Notes: generated by a model not told the origin, from the sequence alone. Shown: positions 8,628 to 17,310, counted from the first letter of the stretch. The stretch: 64,000 bases of DNA from Paracraurococcus sp042666655 (GCF_042666655.1 NZ_JBHTDE010000014.1:1-64000), one strand, 5' to 3'. Program-made: numbers and translations.

Positions 8628-9611
8628 TCAGGGTTCGGTCGGGCGGCGGAGCACGCAGCGGAAGCCGATATGGCTCATGCCGGTGTCAACCATCTGGGCG
8701 TGGCGCGCGGCAGGGCGGTAGCGCCGGCAGTAGCTCGGCGCGCATAGGAAGGACCCGCCCTTGACCACCTTGCGGGGGATGCGGATGGCCGGCTGGGCGG
8801 GATCGAAGCTGCCCTCCATCGCCGGTCCGCGCGGATTGTCCGGCGCGCAGCAGGGCTTGGCAGGGTCCGCGGCATGCCGGGCGGCGAACCAGTCGGTGGT
8901 CCACTGCCAGACATTGCCGGCCATGTCGTGCAGCCCATAGCCGTTCGGGGCGTAGGAGCCGACTGGGGCGGTTCGCTCGAAGCCGTCAAGGGCGAAATTG
9001 CGCCAGGGGAAGGGGCCCTGCCAGGTATTCGCCTGTTGGACTCCGCCCGGCGCCAGCTCGTCGCCCCAGACGAATTCGCGGGCCTCCAGCCCGCCGCGCG
9101 CGGCGTATTCCCATTCCGCCTCGGTTGGCAGCGCCTTGCCGGCCCAGGCGGCATAGGCCTCGGCGTCCTCGTAGGCGACCTGCACCACCGGGTGGTTCGC
9201 CCGGCCCTCGACCCCGCTGCCGGGGCCTTCCGGTCGGTGCCAGCAGGCGCCGGGGGTCCAGTGCCACCAGTTGGTGACGTCGCGGGTATCGACCGGCCCG
9301 TCGGTCATGCGGAAGACCAGGGCGCCGGGGACCAGCATCGCCGGATCGGCGCCCGGGTACAGCGCCGCATCCAGTGGCCGCTCGGCCACCGTGCGGTAGC
9401 CGGTGGCGTCGACGAAGCGGGCATATTCGGCATTGGTGACGGTGGTGGCATCCATCCAGAAGCCGTCGACCCGGGCGGCGTGCGCCGGGCGTTCCTCCGG
9501 GTAGTGGCGGTCGGATCCCATGGTGAAGCGGCCGCCCGGGACCGGCCGCATGCCCAGGGGCGCGACCAATGGCGCGACAGGGGGCGCGACCCCATCCTCG
9601 CTCGACTGCAC
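8628..9611 (-). CDS. Formylglycine-generating enzyme family protein (sulfatase activator)
   Basis: A 327-residue protein of the SUMF1/FGE family, which oxidises the sulfatase active-site cysteine to formylglycine. Seen: MRPVPGGRFTMGSD at the start of the domain, LPTEAEWEYAARGG, DMAGNVWQWTTDWF, and the C-terminal KGGSFLCAPSYCRRYRPAAR. In that block Cys290 and Cys295 match the copper-binding cysteine pair of true aerobic FGEs. Many FGE-fold proteins lack this pair, so real FGE activity is likely. It is the first gene of a two-gene unit with the sulfatase and is divergent from the LysR gene across 113 bp. Confidence 0.92.
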   Translation of the reverse strand: MQSSEDGVAPPVAPLVAPLGMRPVPGGRFTMGSDRHYPEERPAHAARVDGFWMDATTVTNAEYARFVDATGYRTVAERPLDAALYPGADPAMLVPGALVFRMTDGPVDTRDVTNWWHWTPGACWHRPEGPGSGVEGRANHPVVQVAYEDAEAYAAWAGKALPTEAEWEYAARGGLEAREFVWGDELAPGGVQQANTWQGPFPWRNFALDGFERTAPVGSYAPNGYGLHDMAGNVWQWTTDWFAARHAADPAKPCCAPDNPRGPAMEGSFDPAQPAIRIPRKVVKGGSFLCAPSYCRRYRPAARHAQMVDTGMSHIGFRCVLRRPTEP

Positions 9612-9688
9612 CGGATGCTCCTCCCTGACCCGCCGCCGGCACGACGCGGGCGGTGGGACTATGGCGCCGCCGGGTCGGATGTTACCAA

Positions 9689-9701
9689 TGCCGTTGTGGC
9701 A
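9689..9701. promoter_or_regulatory. Candidate LysR-type operator (T-N11-A dyad)
   Basis: TGCCGTTGTGGCA is a dyad (TGCC/GGCA) that fits the T-N11-A core of LysR-type operators. It lies in the 113-bp divergent region between the FGE-sulfatase unit and the LysR gene, 24 bp before the LysR start. A short AT-rich stretch follows it and may be the lysR -10 region. Position fits both autoregulation and control of the divergent unit. The motif is short, so chance occurrence is possible. Confidence 0.4.
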
Positions 9702-9724
9702 GCTTATTCTTCCTGGAAAGGCAT

Positions 9725-10696
9725 ATGCTGAAAACCCGCGACCTGGTCCTGGTCCGCGCCATCGCCGAGCATGGCAGCCTGGCCCGCGCCGCCCGGGTGC
9801 TGGCGATGGGGCAGCCGGCGCTGACCCGCGGCCTGGCCGGCCTGGAAGCCCGGCTGCGCGGCCCGCTGTTCGAGCGCAGCCGGCGCGGCGTGGTGCCGAC
9901 CGATCTCTGCCGCGCCCTGCTGGCGGAGGCCGGGGAGATCCTCGACCGGCTGGAGCGGCTCGACCGGCATCTGGCGGAGGTCCGCGGTCTCCAGGTGCAG
10001 ACGCTGTCGATCAGCGCCGGCGGCTATTCCGCCGAATCCATCGCGGTGACGGCCGCCGCCCGCATGGTGGATCTGTATCCCAACATCCGGCTTCGCCTCG
10101 CCACGGCGAACTGGGCCGAGGTTCCGCGCAGCGTGCGGGAGCGTGAGGCGGCGATCGGCATCGCCGATCTCGGCGACCTCGGCGAGGCGCCTGATCTGCA
10201 GGTCGAGCGGCTGCACCCGATGCCGGCGGTCTTCCTGGTGCGGCCGGGCCATCCGCTGGCCGCGCCGGGGGAGCCGCTCGACCTGGCGCGCATCATGGCC
10301 TCGCCCTTCGTCTTCCTCGGCCGGGCACCGCGCCGCATCCAGCAACCACTGGTCCTGGCGCGCGAGCAGGCAAGGCAGGCAGGGCAGCCGCATCCCGCCT
10401 TCCCCGCCATTATGCTGGAAAGCCCGGCCGCAGCGATCATGGCGGTACAGGCCTCCAACGCCGTGGCGGGCACCACGATCGTCCTGGCCGAGGCGGCGAT
10501 CGCGGCCGGGCAGGTGGTGGCGCTGCCCTGGCGGGCGCCCTGGATGGAGGCGCAGCTCGGCATCCTGCGACTGCACAACCACCAGCCCTCCCACGCCGAG
10601 GCGGCCTTCCTCGACCTGCTGCGGACTGCGGATGCGGACGCCGCCCGGCGCGGCCGGCGCTTCCTCGCGGCGCATGGCTTCGAGCCCGCGGCCTGA
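9725..10696 (+). CDS. LysR-family transcriptional regulator
   Basis: A 323-residue regulator. Residues 1-60 form the winged helix-turn-helix (LVRAIAEHGSLARAARVLAM, QPALTRGLAGLEARLRGPLF). Residues 90-300 form the effector-binding periplasmic-binding-like domain. ATG 9725 follows GGAAAGG by a few bases and gives the conventional LysR N-terminus; the upstream in-frame start at 9653 adds 24 unrelated residues. It is transcribed away from the FGE-arylsulfatase unit, the usual layout of a LysR regulator and its target, so control of sulfatase expression is likely. The effector is unknown. Confidence 0.92.
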   Translation: MLKTRDLVLVRAIAEHGSLARAARVLAMGQPALTRGLAGLEARLRGPLFERSRRGVVPTDLCRALLAEAGEILDRLERLDRHLAEVRGLQVQTLSISAGGYSAESIAVTAAARMVDLYPNIRLRLATANWAEVPRSVREREAAIGIADLGDLGEAPDLQVERLHPMPAVFLVRPGHPLAAPGEPLDLARIMASPFVFLGRAPRRIQQPLVLAREQARQAGQPHPAFPAIMLESPAAAIMAVQASNAVAGTTIVLAEAAIAAGQVVALPWRAPWMEAQLGILRLHNHQPSHAEAAFLDLLRTADADAARRGRRFLAAHGFEPAA

Positions 10697-10782
10697 TCAG
10701 CCGGCCGGGTACCCTTTCCTCCCCGGCCGTCGCATATAGGGGGCAAGGACCGGCACTGGCCGGCGGCGGAAAGGCGACCCTC

Positions 10783-12159
10783 ATGGCCTACGACTTCGAT
10801 CTCTTCGTCATCGGCGGCGGCTCCGCCGGCGTGCGCTGCGCCCGCATCGCCGCGACCCACGGCGCCCGCGTGGCCGTCGCCGAGGAGCGCTTCTGGGGCG
10901 GCACCTGCGTCAATGTCGGCTGCGTGCCCAAGAAGATCATGGTGAACGCCGCCGAATACGGCCAATGGGCCGAGGACGCCGCGGCCTTCGGCTGGACCGT
11001 GGAGAAGACCGGCTTCGACCTCTCGGTCCTGGCCCGCGCGCGGGATGCCGAGGTCGCCCGGCTGAACGGCATCTACGGCCGGCTGCTCGCCGGCGTCGGC
11101 TGCACCAGCTTCGACGCACGCGCCACCTTCATCGACGCGCATACGCTCGATGTCGGCGGCCAGCGGGTAACCGCGGAGAAGATCGTCATCGCGGTCGGCG
11201 GCCGCGCGGTGCGGCCCGGCCTGCCGGGCGACGAGCTCGGGATGCTGTCGGATGACATCTTCGACCTGCAGCAGGTGCCGAAGCGCCTGACCGTGGTCGG
11301 CAGCGGCTATATCGCGCTCGAATTCGCCTGCGTCTTCCGCGGCCTCGGTGCCGAGGTCGACCTCGTCTACCGCGCCGACCTGCCGCTGCGGGGGTTCGAC
11401 GCGGATATCCGCGTGGCGCTGAAGGAGGCGCTGGACGCCCAGGGCATCCGCCAGCATGTCGGCCACCACCCGGCCCGGCTGGACCGCCAGGGCGACCATC
11501 TGCGGCTGTCGCTGCTGGGCGGCGCAGCGGTCGAGGCCGATGCGGTGCTGTTCGCCACCGGGCGGGTGCCCAACACCGGCGGGCTGAAGCTGGATGCCGC
11601 CGGCGTCATGTGCACCGAGAAGGGCGCGGTCGAGGTGGACGAGGAGCACCGCACCACCGCGCCGAACATCTGGGCGATCGGCGACGTCACCGACACGCTG
11701 AACCTGACGCCGATGGCGACCGCGGTCGGCCATGCCCTGGCCGATACCCTTTTTGGGAAGAACCCCCGCAAGGCCAGCTACCTGAACGTCCCCACCGCGG
11801 TCTTCACCTCGCCGCCGATCGGCACGGTGGGGCTGACGGAGGCGGATGCGGCGCTGCTCGGCCCGGTCGACATCTACCTCGCCTCCTTCACCCCGATGCG
11901 CCACACCATCAGCAAGCGGCCGGGGCGGAAATCTCTCATGAAGCTGGTGGTCTGCCAGGAGACCCAGCGGATGCTCGGCGCCCATATGCTGGGCGAGGAC
12001 AGCGCCGAGATCATGCAGGGCATCGGCATCGCAGTGGCGGCCGGGCTGACCAAGCAGGATTTCGACCGCACCATCGGCATCCATCCGACGGCGGCGGAGG
12101 AGTTCGTGACCATGCGGACCCGGACGCGGGAAGCCGGCGTGCGGGCGGCGGCGGAGTAG
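10783..12159 (+). CDS. gor: Glutathione-disulfide reductase
   Basis: A 458-residue flavoprotein that reduces oxidised glutathione with NADPH. Residues 8-20 (FVIGGGSAGVRCA) bind FAD. The redox pair C42/C47 sits in GGTCVNVGCVPKK. GSGYIALEFA is the second dinucleotide motif, and NIWAIGDVTD binds FAD. The C-terminal dimer interface carries GIHPTAAEEFVTMRTRTR with the catalytic His-Glu pair (HP...EE). This C-terminus separates it from lipoamide dehydrogenase and mercuric reductase. It stands alone between LysR and DUF302; it supports the two glutaredoxins encoded elsewhere in the window. Confidence 0.93.
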   Translation: MAYDFDLFVIGGGSAGVRCARIAATHGARVAVAEERFWGGTCVNVGCVPKKIMVNAAEYGQWAEDAAAFGWTVEKTGFDLSVLARARDAEVARLNGIYGRLLAGVGCTSFDARATFIDAHTLDVGGQRVTAEKIVIAVGGRAVRPGLPGDELGMLSDDIFDLQQVPKRLTVVGSGYIALEFACVFRGLGAEVDLVYRADLPLRGFDADIRVALKEALDAQGIRQHVGHHPARLDRQGDHLRLSLLGGAAVEADAVLFATGRVPNTGGLKLDAAGVMCTEKGAVEVDEEHRTTAPNIWAIGDVTDTLNLTPMATAVGHALADTLFGKNPRKASYLNVPTAVFTSPPIGTVGLTEADAALLGPVDIYLASFTPMRHTISKRPGRKSLMKLVVCQETQRMLGAHMLGEDSAEIMQGIGIAVAAGLTKQDFDRTIGIHPTAAEEFVTMRTRTREAGVRAAAE

Positions 12160-12182
12160 CCGCGGGGCCAGAGCCGGCCGGG

Positions 12183-12746
12183 CTAATCCGCGGCCTTGCG
12201 GACCAGCGTTTCCAGCAGGGTATCGGTGGCGCGCTGGGCTTCGGGCGGGATGCCGACGCCGTGGCGGGCAAAGACCCGCTCGGCGATGTCCACCCCGGTG
12301 CTGCGAGTGACCATGGTGCGGCCCTGGTCGTCCTCCCAGACCAGCACGCGCATCGGCAGGTCGATGGCCAGGGTCGGGTTGGCCGCAATGCCCGGCGTGC
12401 CGGCGCGCGGGTTGCCGAACAGCACCACGGTCCGCGCCCGCAGCGCGAGGCCGGCCTCGCGCGCGGCGGCGGCGTGGTCGACCTCGGTGAAGACGATCCA
12501 GCCGGCCTCGCGCACCGCGGCGGCGAAGCGGTCGAGCGTTGCGCGCGGCGGATGCGCGCTGGGCCGGGTGACCAGCCCCACCGGTTGGGCCCGGGCCGGC
12601 AGGCCCGATGCCAGGGCTGCAAGCGCCGCGGCGACGAGACATCCCCGGCGCATGACCGCAGGTCTTCGCATGGCATGGCCGCAGGAAGCCGGCCCTTGCG
12701 CCGAAGCGGCTCCGGTGGCGGCAGGCAGGGCGGTGGTGCGGGACAT
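12183..12746 (-). CDS. DUF302 domain protein, exported
   Basis: A 187-residue protein, convergent with gor. A hydrophobic signal (RRGCLVAAALAALASGLPARA) precedes a DUF302 domain over about residues 55-175. Typical blocks are RFAAAVREAGWIVFTEVDH, VLFGNP, DLPMRVLVWEDD and the closing helix. The family is structurally characterised but its function is not settled. Three starts are possible: ATG 12746 (AGGGA about 10 bases upstream), 12671 and 12653. The later ones give a more normal signal peptide, the first a long 25-residue leader. I keep 12746 with low certainty on the start only. Confidence 0.8.
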   Translation of the reverse strand: MSRTTALPAATGAASAQGPASCGHAMRRPAVMRRGCLVAAALAALASGLPARAQPVGLVTRPSAHPPRATLDRFAAAVREAGWIVFTEVDHAAAAREAGLALRARTVVLFGNPRAGTPGIAANPTLAIDLPMRVLVWEDDQGRTMVTRSTGVDIAERVFARHGVGIPPEAQRATDTLLETLVRKAAD

Positions 12747-13085
12747 GGGCTTGAATTCCCTGATCCTGTCGCCGAGGGCGGGCCGACCGGTTGCTGCGCG
12801 GCCCGGTGCGCCAAGCCTTCGAACATGCGTGGCATCCTCCCATGCAGCGACCGCCCGCAGCGAGCACGCCGCCGCGAGCCTGGCGGTGCCGTGCGGGAGG
12901 TTGCGGCATCGCGGGCCCGCGCGATCCAGGCATCGGACGCAGTTGGTCGTCCGGGGTGCCGGTCGGGCCGCCGGCTCCCTGCGGCGGCGGAATGGCAGAC
13001 CCGAGACTGCGGCCTGCCTTTGCCGGGTTCACCTCGGCGTGCGGCTGGGCTAGGCTCCCCGCCCTTTGACTTAGGAAACGCCTCA
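12747..13085. other. Intergenic region between divergent DUF302 and DAHP synthase genes
   Basis: These 339 bases hold no convincing gene. The readable frames here are GC-rich shadows without family resemblance. The last 40 bases before the DAHP synthase start contain AGGAAACG, its ribosome site. I see no leader peptide, attenuator or riboswitch pattern that would explain aromatic amino acid control. Promoters for both flanking genes must lie here but no strong -35/-10 pair could be picked. Confidence 0.5.
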
Positions 13086-14465
13086 ATGACCGCGCGCGGG
13101 TGGCACCCCGGAAGCTGGCGGGACATGCCGATCCGGCAGGTTCCCGATTATCCCGATCAAGCGAAGCTGGCCGAGGCCGAGGCCCGCCTCGCGCAATGGC
13201 CGCCGCTCGTCTTCGCCGGCGAGGCGCGCCGGCTGAAGGCCGCCCTTGCGAAGGCCGGCAACGGCCAGGCCTTCGTGCTGCAGGGCGGCGACTGCGCCGA
13301 GAGCTTCTCCGACTTCACCGCCAACATCATCCGCGACACCTTCCGGGTGCTGCTGCAGATGGCGGTGGTGCTGACCTTCGGCGGCGGCACCCCGGTGGTG
13401 AAGCTCGGCCGCATGGCCGGGCAGTTTGCCAAGCCGCGGTCCTCGGACAGCGAGACCAAGGACGGCGTCACCTTGCCGTCCTACCGCGGCGACATCGTCA
13501 ACGGCCCGGACTTCACCGCCGCCGCCCGCGTGCCGGACCCGGCGCGGATGGAATTCGCCTATATGCAGTCGGCCGGCACGCTGAACCTGCTGCGCGCCTT
13601 CGCCACCGGCGGCTACGCCGACCTGCACCAGGTGCACCGCTGGAACCTCGGCTTCGTCGAGCGCAGCCCGCTGGCCGCCCGCTATGCCGACCTTGCCTCC
13701 CGCATCGACGAGACGCTGGGCTTCATGCAGGCCTGCGGCATGTCCGACCTGCCGCAGGTGCGGGAGACGGATTTCTATACCTCGCACGAAAGCCTGCTGC
13801 TTGGTTACGAGCAGGCGCTGACCCGGGTCGATTCCACCAGCGGCGACCACTATGCCTGCTCGGCCCACTTTCTCTGGATCGGCGACCGCACCCGGCAACT
13901 GGACGGCGCGCATGTCGAATTCCTGCGCGGGGTGAAGAACCCGATCGGCCTCAAGGTCGGCCCGAGCTCCGACCCCGATGACCTGGTCCGGCTGACCGAG
14001 GTGCTGAACCCCGGGAACGAGATGGGCCGGCTGACCCTCATCTCCCGCATGGGCGCCGATAAGCTGGAGGCCAAGCTTCCCCCCCTGCTGCGGGCGGTGA
14101 AGCGAGCCGGCCGCAACGTGGTCTGGCTGTCCGACCCGATGCACGGCAACACCACCAGCGTCGGCGCCTACAAGACCCGGCCCTTCGATGCGATCCTCAC
14201 CGAGGTCCGCCATTTCTTCGACGCCCATGCCGCGGAGGGCACCCAGCCTGGTGGCGTGCACGTCGAAATGACCGGCCAGGAGGTCACCGAATGCCTCGGC
14301 GGCGCGCATAAACTCTCCGAAGCCGACCTGGCGCTCCGCTACCAGACCTTCTGCGACCCGCGGCTGAATGCCGAGCAGTCGCTGGAACTGGCCTTCCTGA
14401 TCGCGGAGGAACTGAAGGCCCGGCGCGTCGCCGCACCGGTGCTGCCCGCCCGGGCGGCCGAATAG
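13086..14465 (+). CDS. 3-deoxy-7-phosphoheptulonate synthase, class II
   Basis: A 459-residue class II DAHP synthase, the first step of the shikimate pathway (phosphoenolpyruvate plus erythrose 4-phosphate). Diagnostic blocks are WHPGSWR, FVLQGGDCAESF, AGQFAKPRSSD, HWRN-like VHRWNLGFVERSP, SAHFLWIGDRTRQLDGAHVE, GLKVGPS and WLSDPMHGNT. H-V-E-M-T-G-Q-V-T-E-C-L-GG is near the C-terminus. Length and motifs match plant-like/bacterial type II enzymes, not the E. coli AroFGH type. AGGAAACG precedes ATG 13086. It is followed after 18 bp by a nicotinate phosphoribosyltransferase-like gene, possibly co-transcribed although not a pathway partner. Confidence 0.94.
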   Translation: MTARGWHPGSWRDMPIRQVPDYPDQAKLAEAEARLAQWPPLVFAGEARRLKAALAKAGNGQAFVLQGGDCAESFSDFTANIIRDTFRVLLQMAVVLTFGGGTPVVKLGRMAGQFAKPRSSDSETKDGVTLPSYRGDIVNGPDFTAAARVPDPARMEFAYMQSAGTLNLLRAFATGGYADLHQVHRWNLGFVERSPLAARYADLASRIDETLGFMQACGMSDLPQVRETDFYTSHESLLLGYEQALTRVDSTSGDHYACSAHFLWIGDRTRQLDGAHVEFLRGVKNPIGLKVGPSSDPDDLVRLTEVLNPGNEMGRLTLISRMGADKLEAKLPPLLRAVKRAGRNVVWLSDPMHGNTTSVGAYKTRPFDAILTEVRHFFDAHAAEGTQPGGVHVEMTGQEVTECLGGAHKLSEADLALRYQTFCDPRLNAEQSLELAFLIAEELKARRVAAPVLPARAAE

Positions 14466-14483
14466 GCGAAGGGGGGACAAGAC

Positions 14484-15653
14484 ATGGACGGATCGCCGCC
14501 GGCAGGGCCATCGGATGCGGCGATCTCCGCCCGCACCGACGCCTATTTCAACCGCACCAGGGCGATCGTGCAGCGCTTCGGCGATGTCCGCGTCACCTAT
14601 GCGGTCTTCCTCCGTCGCCCGGTGGTCAGTGCACCCCGGCTGGCGGTGGAATTCCTTGAAGGCGTGGCGCGGGAACGCGGCACGCGCTTCGAGATCGAGC
14701 TGATGCACCCCGAGGGCACCTGGGTCGGTGCCGGCGACCCGCTGCTCTACCTCACCGGCTCCTTCGTCGAGCTCTCGGACCTCGAGACTTTGTACCTGCA
14801 GAAGCTGGGCCCGCCCTGCGTCGCCGCGCACAATGCCTACCAGATGTGCGTCGAGCTGCCGGAGGTATCCTTCCTGGCGATGGATGCGCGGCACTGCGCC
14901 GGCGCCGAGATGGCCAACATGATGGCCTATGCCGCCAGCGTCGGCGGCGGCGCCGCTGCCAAGGAAGGGGCGCGCGGCTTCATCGGCAACGCCACCGATG
15001 CCACCGCCCACTGGTTCGGCGCGGCGCGCGGCTACGGGACCATGCCGCATGCCCTGATCGGCTATGCCGGGACGACGCTCCGCGCCGCCGAGATGTTCCA
15101 GGAAGCCTTCCCGGAGGAGAACCTTACCGTCTTGGTGGATTATTTCGGCAGGGAGGTGACCGACGGCATCGCGGTCTGCCGCCGCTTCCCCGACCTGGCC
15201 GCGGCGGGCAAGCTTGCCGTCCGGCTCGACACCCATGGCGGCCGCTTCCTCGAAGGGCTCGATCCGGCCGAGAGCTATGCCGTGCTGGAACGCCACGCCC
15301 CCGGCGCCATCCGCCGCTACCGGTCGGAGACCGAGCTGCGCCACCTGGTCGGCACCGGCGTCTCCGCCAGCGCCATCTGGCGGATGCGGGAAGCCTTGGA
15401 CGAGGCAGGCTTCCCCAAGGTGCGGATCGTCGCGTCCTCGGGCTTCAACGTGCAGAAATGCCGCGTGATGGCCGATGCCAGGGCGCCGATCGACGTGGTC
15501 GGCACCGGCAGCTTCATCCCCGATGTCTGGTCGGAAACCTATGCCACCGCCGACATCGTCGCCTATGACGGCGAGGCCCGGGTGAAGGTCGGCCGCGAAT
15601 TCCTGCTGCGTCGCAATACCGACCGCAAGAAGAACGGGGGCCATCCGGGCTGA
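14484..15653 (+). CDS. pncB: Nicotinate phosphoribosyltransferase family protein
   Basis: A 389-residue protein of the nicotinate phosphoribosyltransferase fold, which would salvage nicotinate to nicotinate mononucleotide. Seen: DAYFNRTRAIVQRFG near the start, DARHCAGAEMANMMAYAASV, GGAAAKEGARGFIGNATDAT, the phosphate-binding block VRIVASSGFNVQKCRVM, and VVGTGSFIPD. It is shorter than E. coli PncB and resembles the compact type found in many Alphaproteobacteria and Actinobacteria. Specificity (nicotinate or another pyridine base) is therefore inferred. Its TGA overlaps the presumed start region of the following transporter, suggesting translational coupling. Confidence 0.8.
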   Translation: MDGSPPAGPSDAAISARTDAYFNRTRAIVQRFGDVRVTYAVFLRRPVVSAPRLAVEFLEGVARERGTRFEIELMHPEGTWVGAGDPLLYLTGSFVELSDLETLYLQKLGPPCVAAHNAYQMCVELPEVSFLAMDARHCAGAEMANMMAYAASVGGGAAAKEGARGFIGNATDATAHWFGAARGYGTMPHALIGYAGTTLRAAEMFQEAFPEENLTVLVDYFGREVTDGIAVCRRFPDLAAAGKLAVRLDTHGGRFLEGLDPAESYAVLERHAPGAIRRYRSETELRHLVGTGVSASAIWRMREALDEAGFPKVRIVASSGFNVQKCRVMADARAPIDVVGTGSFIPDVWSETYATADIVAYDGEARVKVGREFLLRRNTDRKKNGGHPG

Positions 15654-16549
15654 GCGTCCCGGCGGAAGCGGCGCAGCGGCGCGACCGGCTGGCCGGCTGG
15701 ACCTGCGGGCTTGGCCTGCTCTGCATCTGGGTCAGCTTCCACCTGATGTCGCGGCTGACGGTGCGGCAGGGGCTGACCCCCTGGGACGTGGCGGCGCTGC
15801 GTTTCGGCGGCGCCTTCCTCGCCGCCCTGCCGCTGCTGGCCTGGTTCGGCCTGCCGCGCATCCCGCCGCGGCGCTGGCCGGCCATCATCGTCTTCGCCGG
15901 GCTCTGCTTCCCCTTGTGCGCCTATGCCGGCTACCAGCTGGCGCCGGCGGCGCAGGGCTCCACCGTGATGGCGGCCGGGCTGCCGGTGGCGGCGGCGCTG
16001 CTGAGCGTGGCGATGGGGCAGGGGCGGATCGGCCCCTGGCGGGCGGCGAGCCTGGCCATCGTCGCCGCCGGCTGCCTGCTGCTGGGCCGCGCCACGGCCG
16101 GCGCCTTCGCGGGTGCCTGGACCGGGACGCTGCTGTTCCTTACCGCCGTCACCGGCTGGGCAGTCTATACCCTGCTGGTGCAGCGCTGGCGGCTGCGGGC
16201 GATCGAGGCGACGCTGACCGTCGCCCTGCTGACCGGGCCGGTCTACCTGCCGGTCTGGTATTTCCTGCTGCCCTCCAGCCTCGCCCAGGCCTCCTGGGCG
16301 GCGGTCGTCACCCAGGCGGCCTTTCATGGCATCGGCTCGGTCCTGCTGGCCGGCGTCTTCTACACCCGCTGCGTCGCCTTGCTGGGGCCGGGCCCGACCA
16401 CCATGATCGGCGCCGCGGTGCCTGGCCTGGCCGCGCTGCTCGCCTGGCCGCTGCTGGGGGAGGCGCTGTCGCCCCTGGGCCTGCTGGCGGTCGGCGTGGT
16501 CTGCGCCGGGCTGGCCCTGGCGGTGCTGCGGCCCGACCGGCCGGGCTGA
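15650..16549 (+). CDS. EamA/DMT-family transporter; true start probably upstream of first ATG
   Basis: A ten-helix drug/metabolite transporter-type membrane protein with two EamA repeats. The first ATG is 15746, which would begin inside the first membrane helix. The upstream codons continue an open frame that reads as the missing half of that helix (WTCGLGLLCIWVSFHLMSRL). No ATG, GTG or TTG occurs in this frame between 15653 and 15746. A CTG at 15650 overlaps the TGA of the preceding gene and follows a G-rich stretch. I therefore mark 15650 as a possible non-standard, coupled start; an annotation based on standard starts would be 15746-16549. Substrate unknown. Confidence 0.75.
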   Translation: MSVPAEAAQRRDRLAGWTCGLGLLCIWVSFHLMSRLTVRQGLTPWDVAALRFGGAFLAALPLLAWFGLPRIPPRRWPAIIVFAGLCFPLCAYAGYQLAPAAQGSTVMAAGLPVAAALLSVAMGQGRIGPWRAASLAIVAAGCLLLGRATAGAFAGAWTGTLLFLTAVTGWAVYTLLVQRWRLRAIEATLTVALLTGPVYLPVWYFLLPSSLAQASWAAVVTQAAFHGIGSVLLAGVFYTRCVALLGPGPTTMIGAAVPGLAALLAWPLLGEALSPLGLLAVGVVCAGLALAVLRPDRPG

Positions 16550-16619
16550 GCCGCGCCGGATGCGTGCGTTCCGCCGCCCGCGGCGTTATGGCTGCCCCAA
16601 TGATCCGCGGACCCATCCC

Positions 16620-17009
16620 ATGAGCGCCTTCGATTCCGGCCTGTTCAGCCCCCCGGGCGGATTTTCCGTCCGCATCATGGACCTCTCGGGCGGCAACGGC
16701 GCCGATCCGGTCGAGACCATCGGCGGATTCCTCACCTTGGAGCACGCCAACAGCTTCGCCCGCCGCTACGTCCGGGACAGCATGGAGCGTTGCCGCACCC
16801 GCGGCATGCGGCCGGACGCGGTGATCGCCGCCTGGTTCGCCTATGGCGAGGATGCCGAGGTGGTCGGCGGTGCCGAGCAGGCCTGGCGCAGCGCCGCCGA
16901 GCTGAACGACTTTGCCGCCCGTCCCCCTGGCAATGCCGAGGACCGCAATTGGCGTGCGCTCGACCCGCGTCGCGATGCGGACGACGAGGCCGCGGAGGAG
17001 GAGGAATGA
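16620..17009 (+). CDS. Hypothetical protein, first of a tandem paralogous pair
   Basis: A 129-residue acidic cytoplasmic protein without a recognised family. It contains SVRIMDLSGGN, then GGFLTLEHANSFARRYVRDS, WFAYGEDAEVVGG and an acidic tail DDEAAEEEE. The next gene encodes a shorter relative with the same order of blocks (SVR, GF, ARR-VR, W-YGE-AE). The stop overlaps the next start as ATGA, so the two are translationally coupled and run directly into gltX. A promoter is expected in 16550-16619. Function not assigned. Confidence 0.75.
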   Translation: MSAFDSGLFSPPGGFSVRIMDLSGGNGADPVETIGGFLTLEHANSFARRYVRDSMERCRTRGMRPDAVIAAWFAYGEDAEVVGGAEQAWRSAAELNDFAARPPGNAEDRNWRALDPRRDADDEAAEEEE

Positions 17010-17308
17010 GCCGCCACAGCGTCCGCTGCGGCGACTTCGCCGACGAGGGCGACCCGGAGGAGGAATGGCTGGTCACCGGCTTCGCCTCGGCCGAGGCCGC
17101 CCAGGAATACGCCCGCCGCTTCGTCCGTGCCCAGGTCGAGGACCTCCGCCGCGAGGCCAAGTCCCCCGCCGAATTGGCCGAGATGTACGACCGCTGGGGC
17201 GAGTATGCCGAAACGCCCGGCTTCGACCGCGCCGCCTGGGTCAGCCACTGCATCGCCCACCCTGCCGCGCGGAAGCAGGACACCGACTACGCCGTGCTGG
17301 AGCCCTGA
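17006..17308 (+). CDS. Hypothetical protein, second of a tandem paralogous pair
   Basis: A 100-residue acidic protein. It starts at ATG 17006, overlapping the stop of the previous gene, with GAGGAGGA just upstream. Blocks shared with its neighbour are SVRCGDF, VTGFASAEAAQEYARRFVRA and DRWGEYAETPGF. The pair looks like a duplication followed by divergence. Only 2 bp separate its stop from the GTG start of gltX, so the three genes are almost certainly one transcript. No domain or motif for catalysis is visible. A role connected with glutamyl-tRNA synthetase is only a positional guess. Confidence 0.75.
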   Translation: MSRHSVRCGDFADEGDPEEEWLVTGFASAEAAQEYARRFVRAQVEDLRREAKSPAELAEMYDRWGEYAETPGFDRAAWVSHCIAHPAARKQDTDYAVLEP

Positions 17309-17310
17309 CC

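Noticed and set aside
10024..13086. A 1020-codon open frame on the minus strand opposite lysR, gor and DUF302
   Set aside because: It is antisense to genes with clear families, has no family resemblance itself and reflects high GC at third codon positions, which removes stops from shadow frames.
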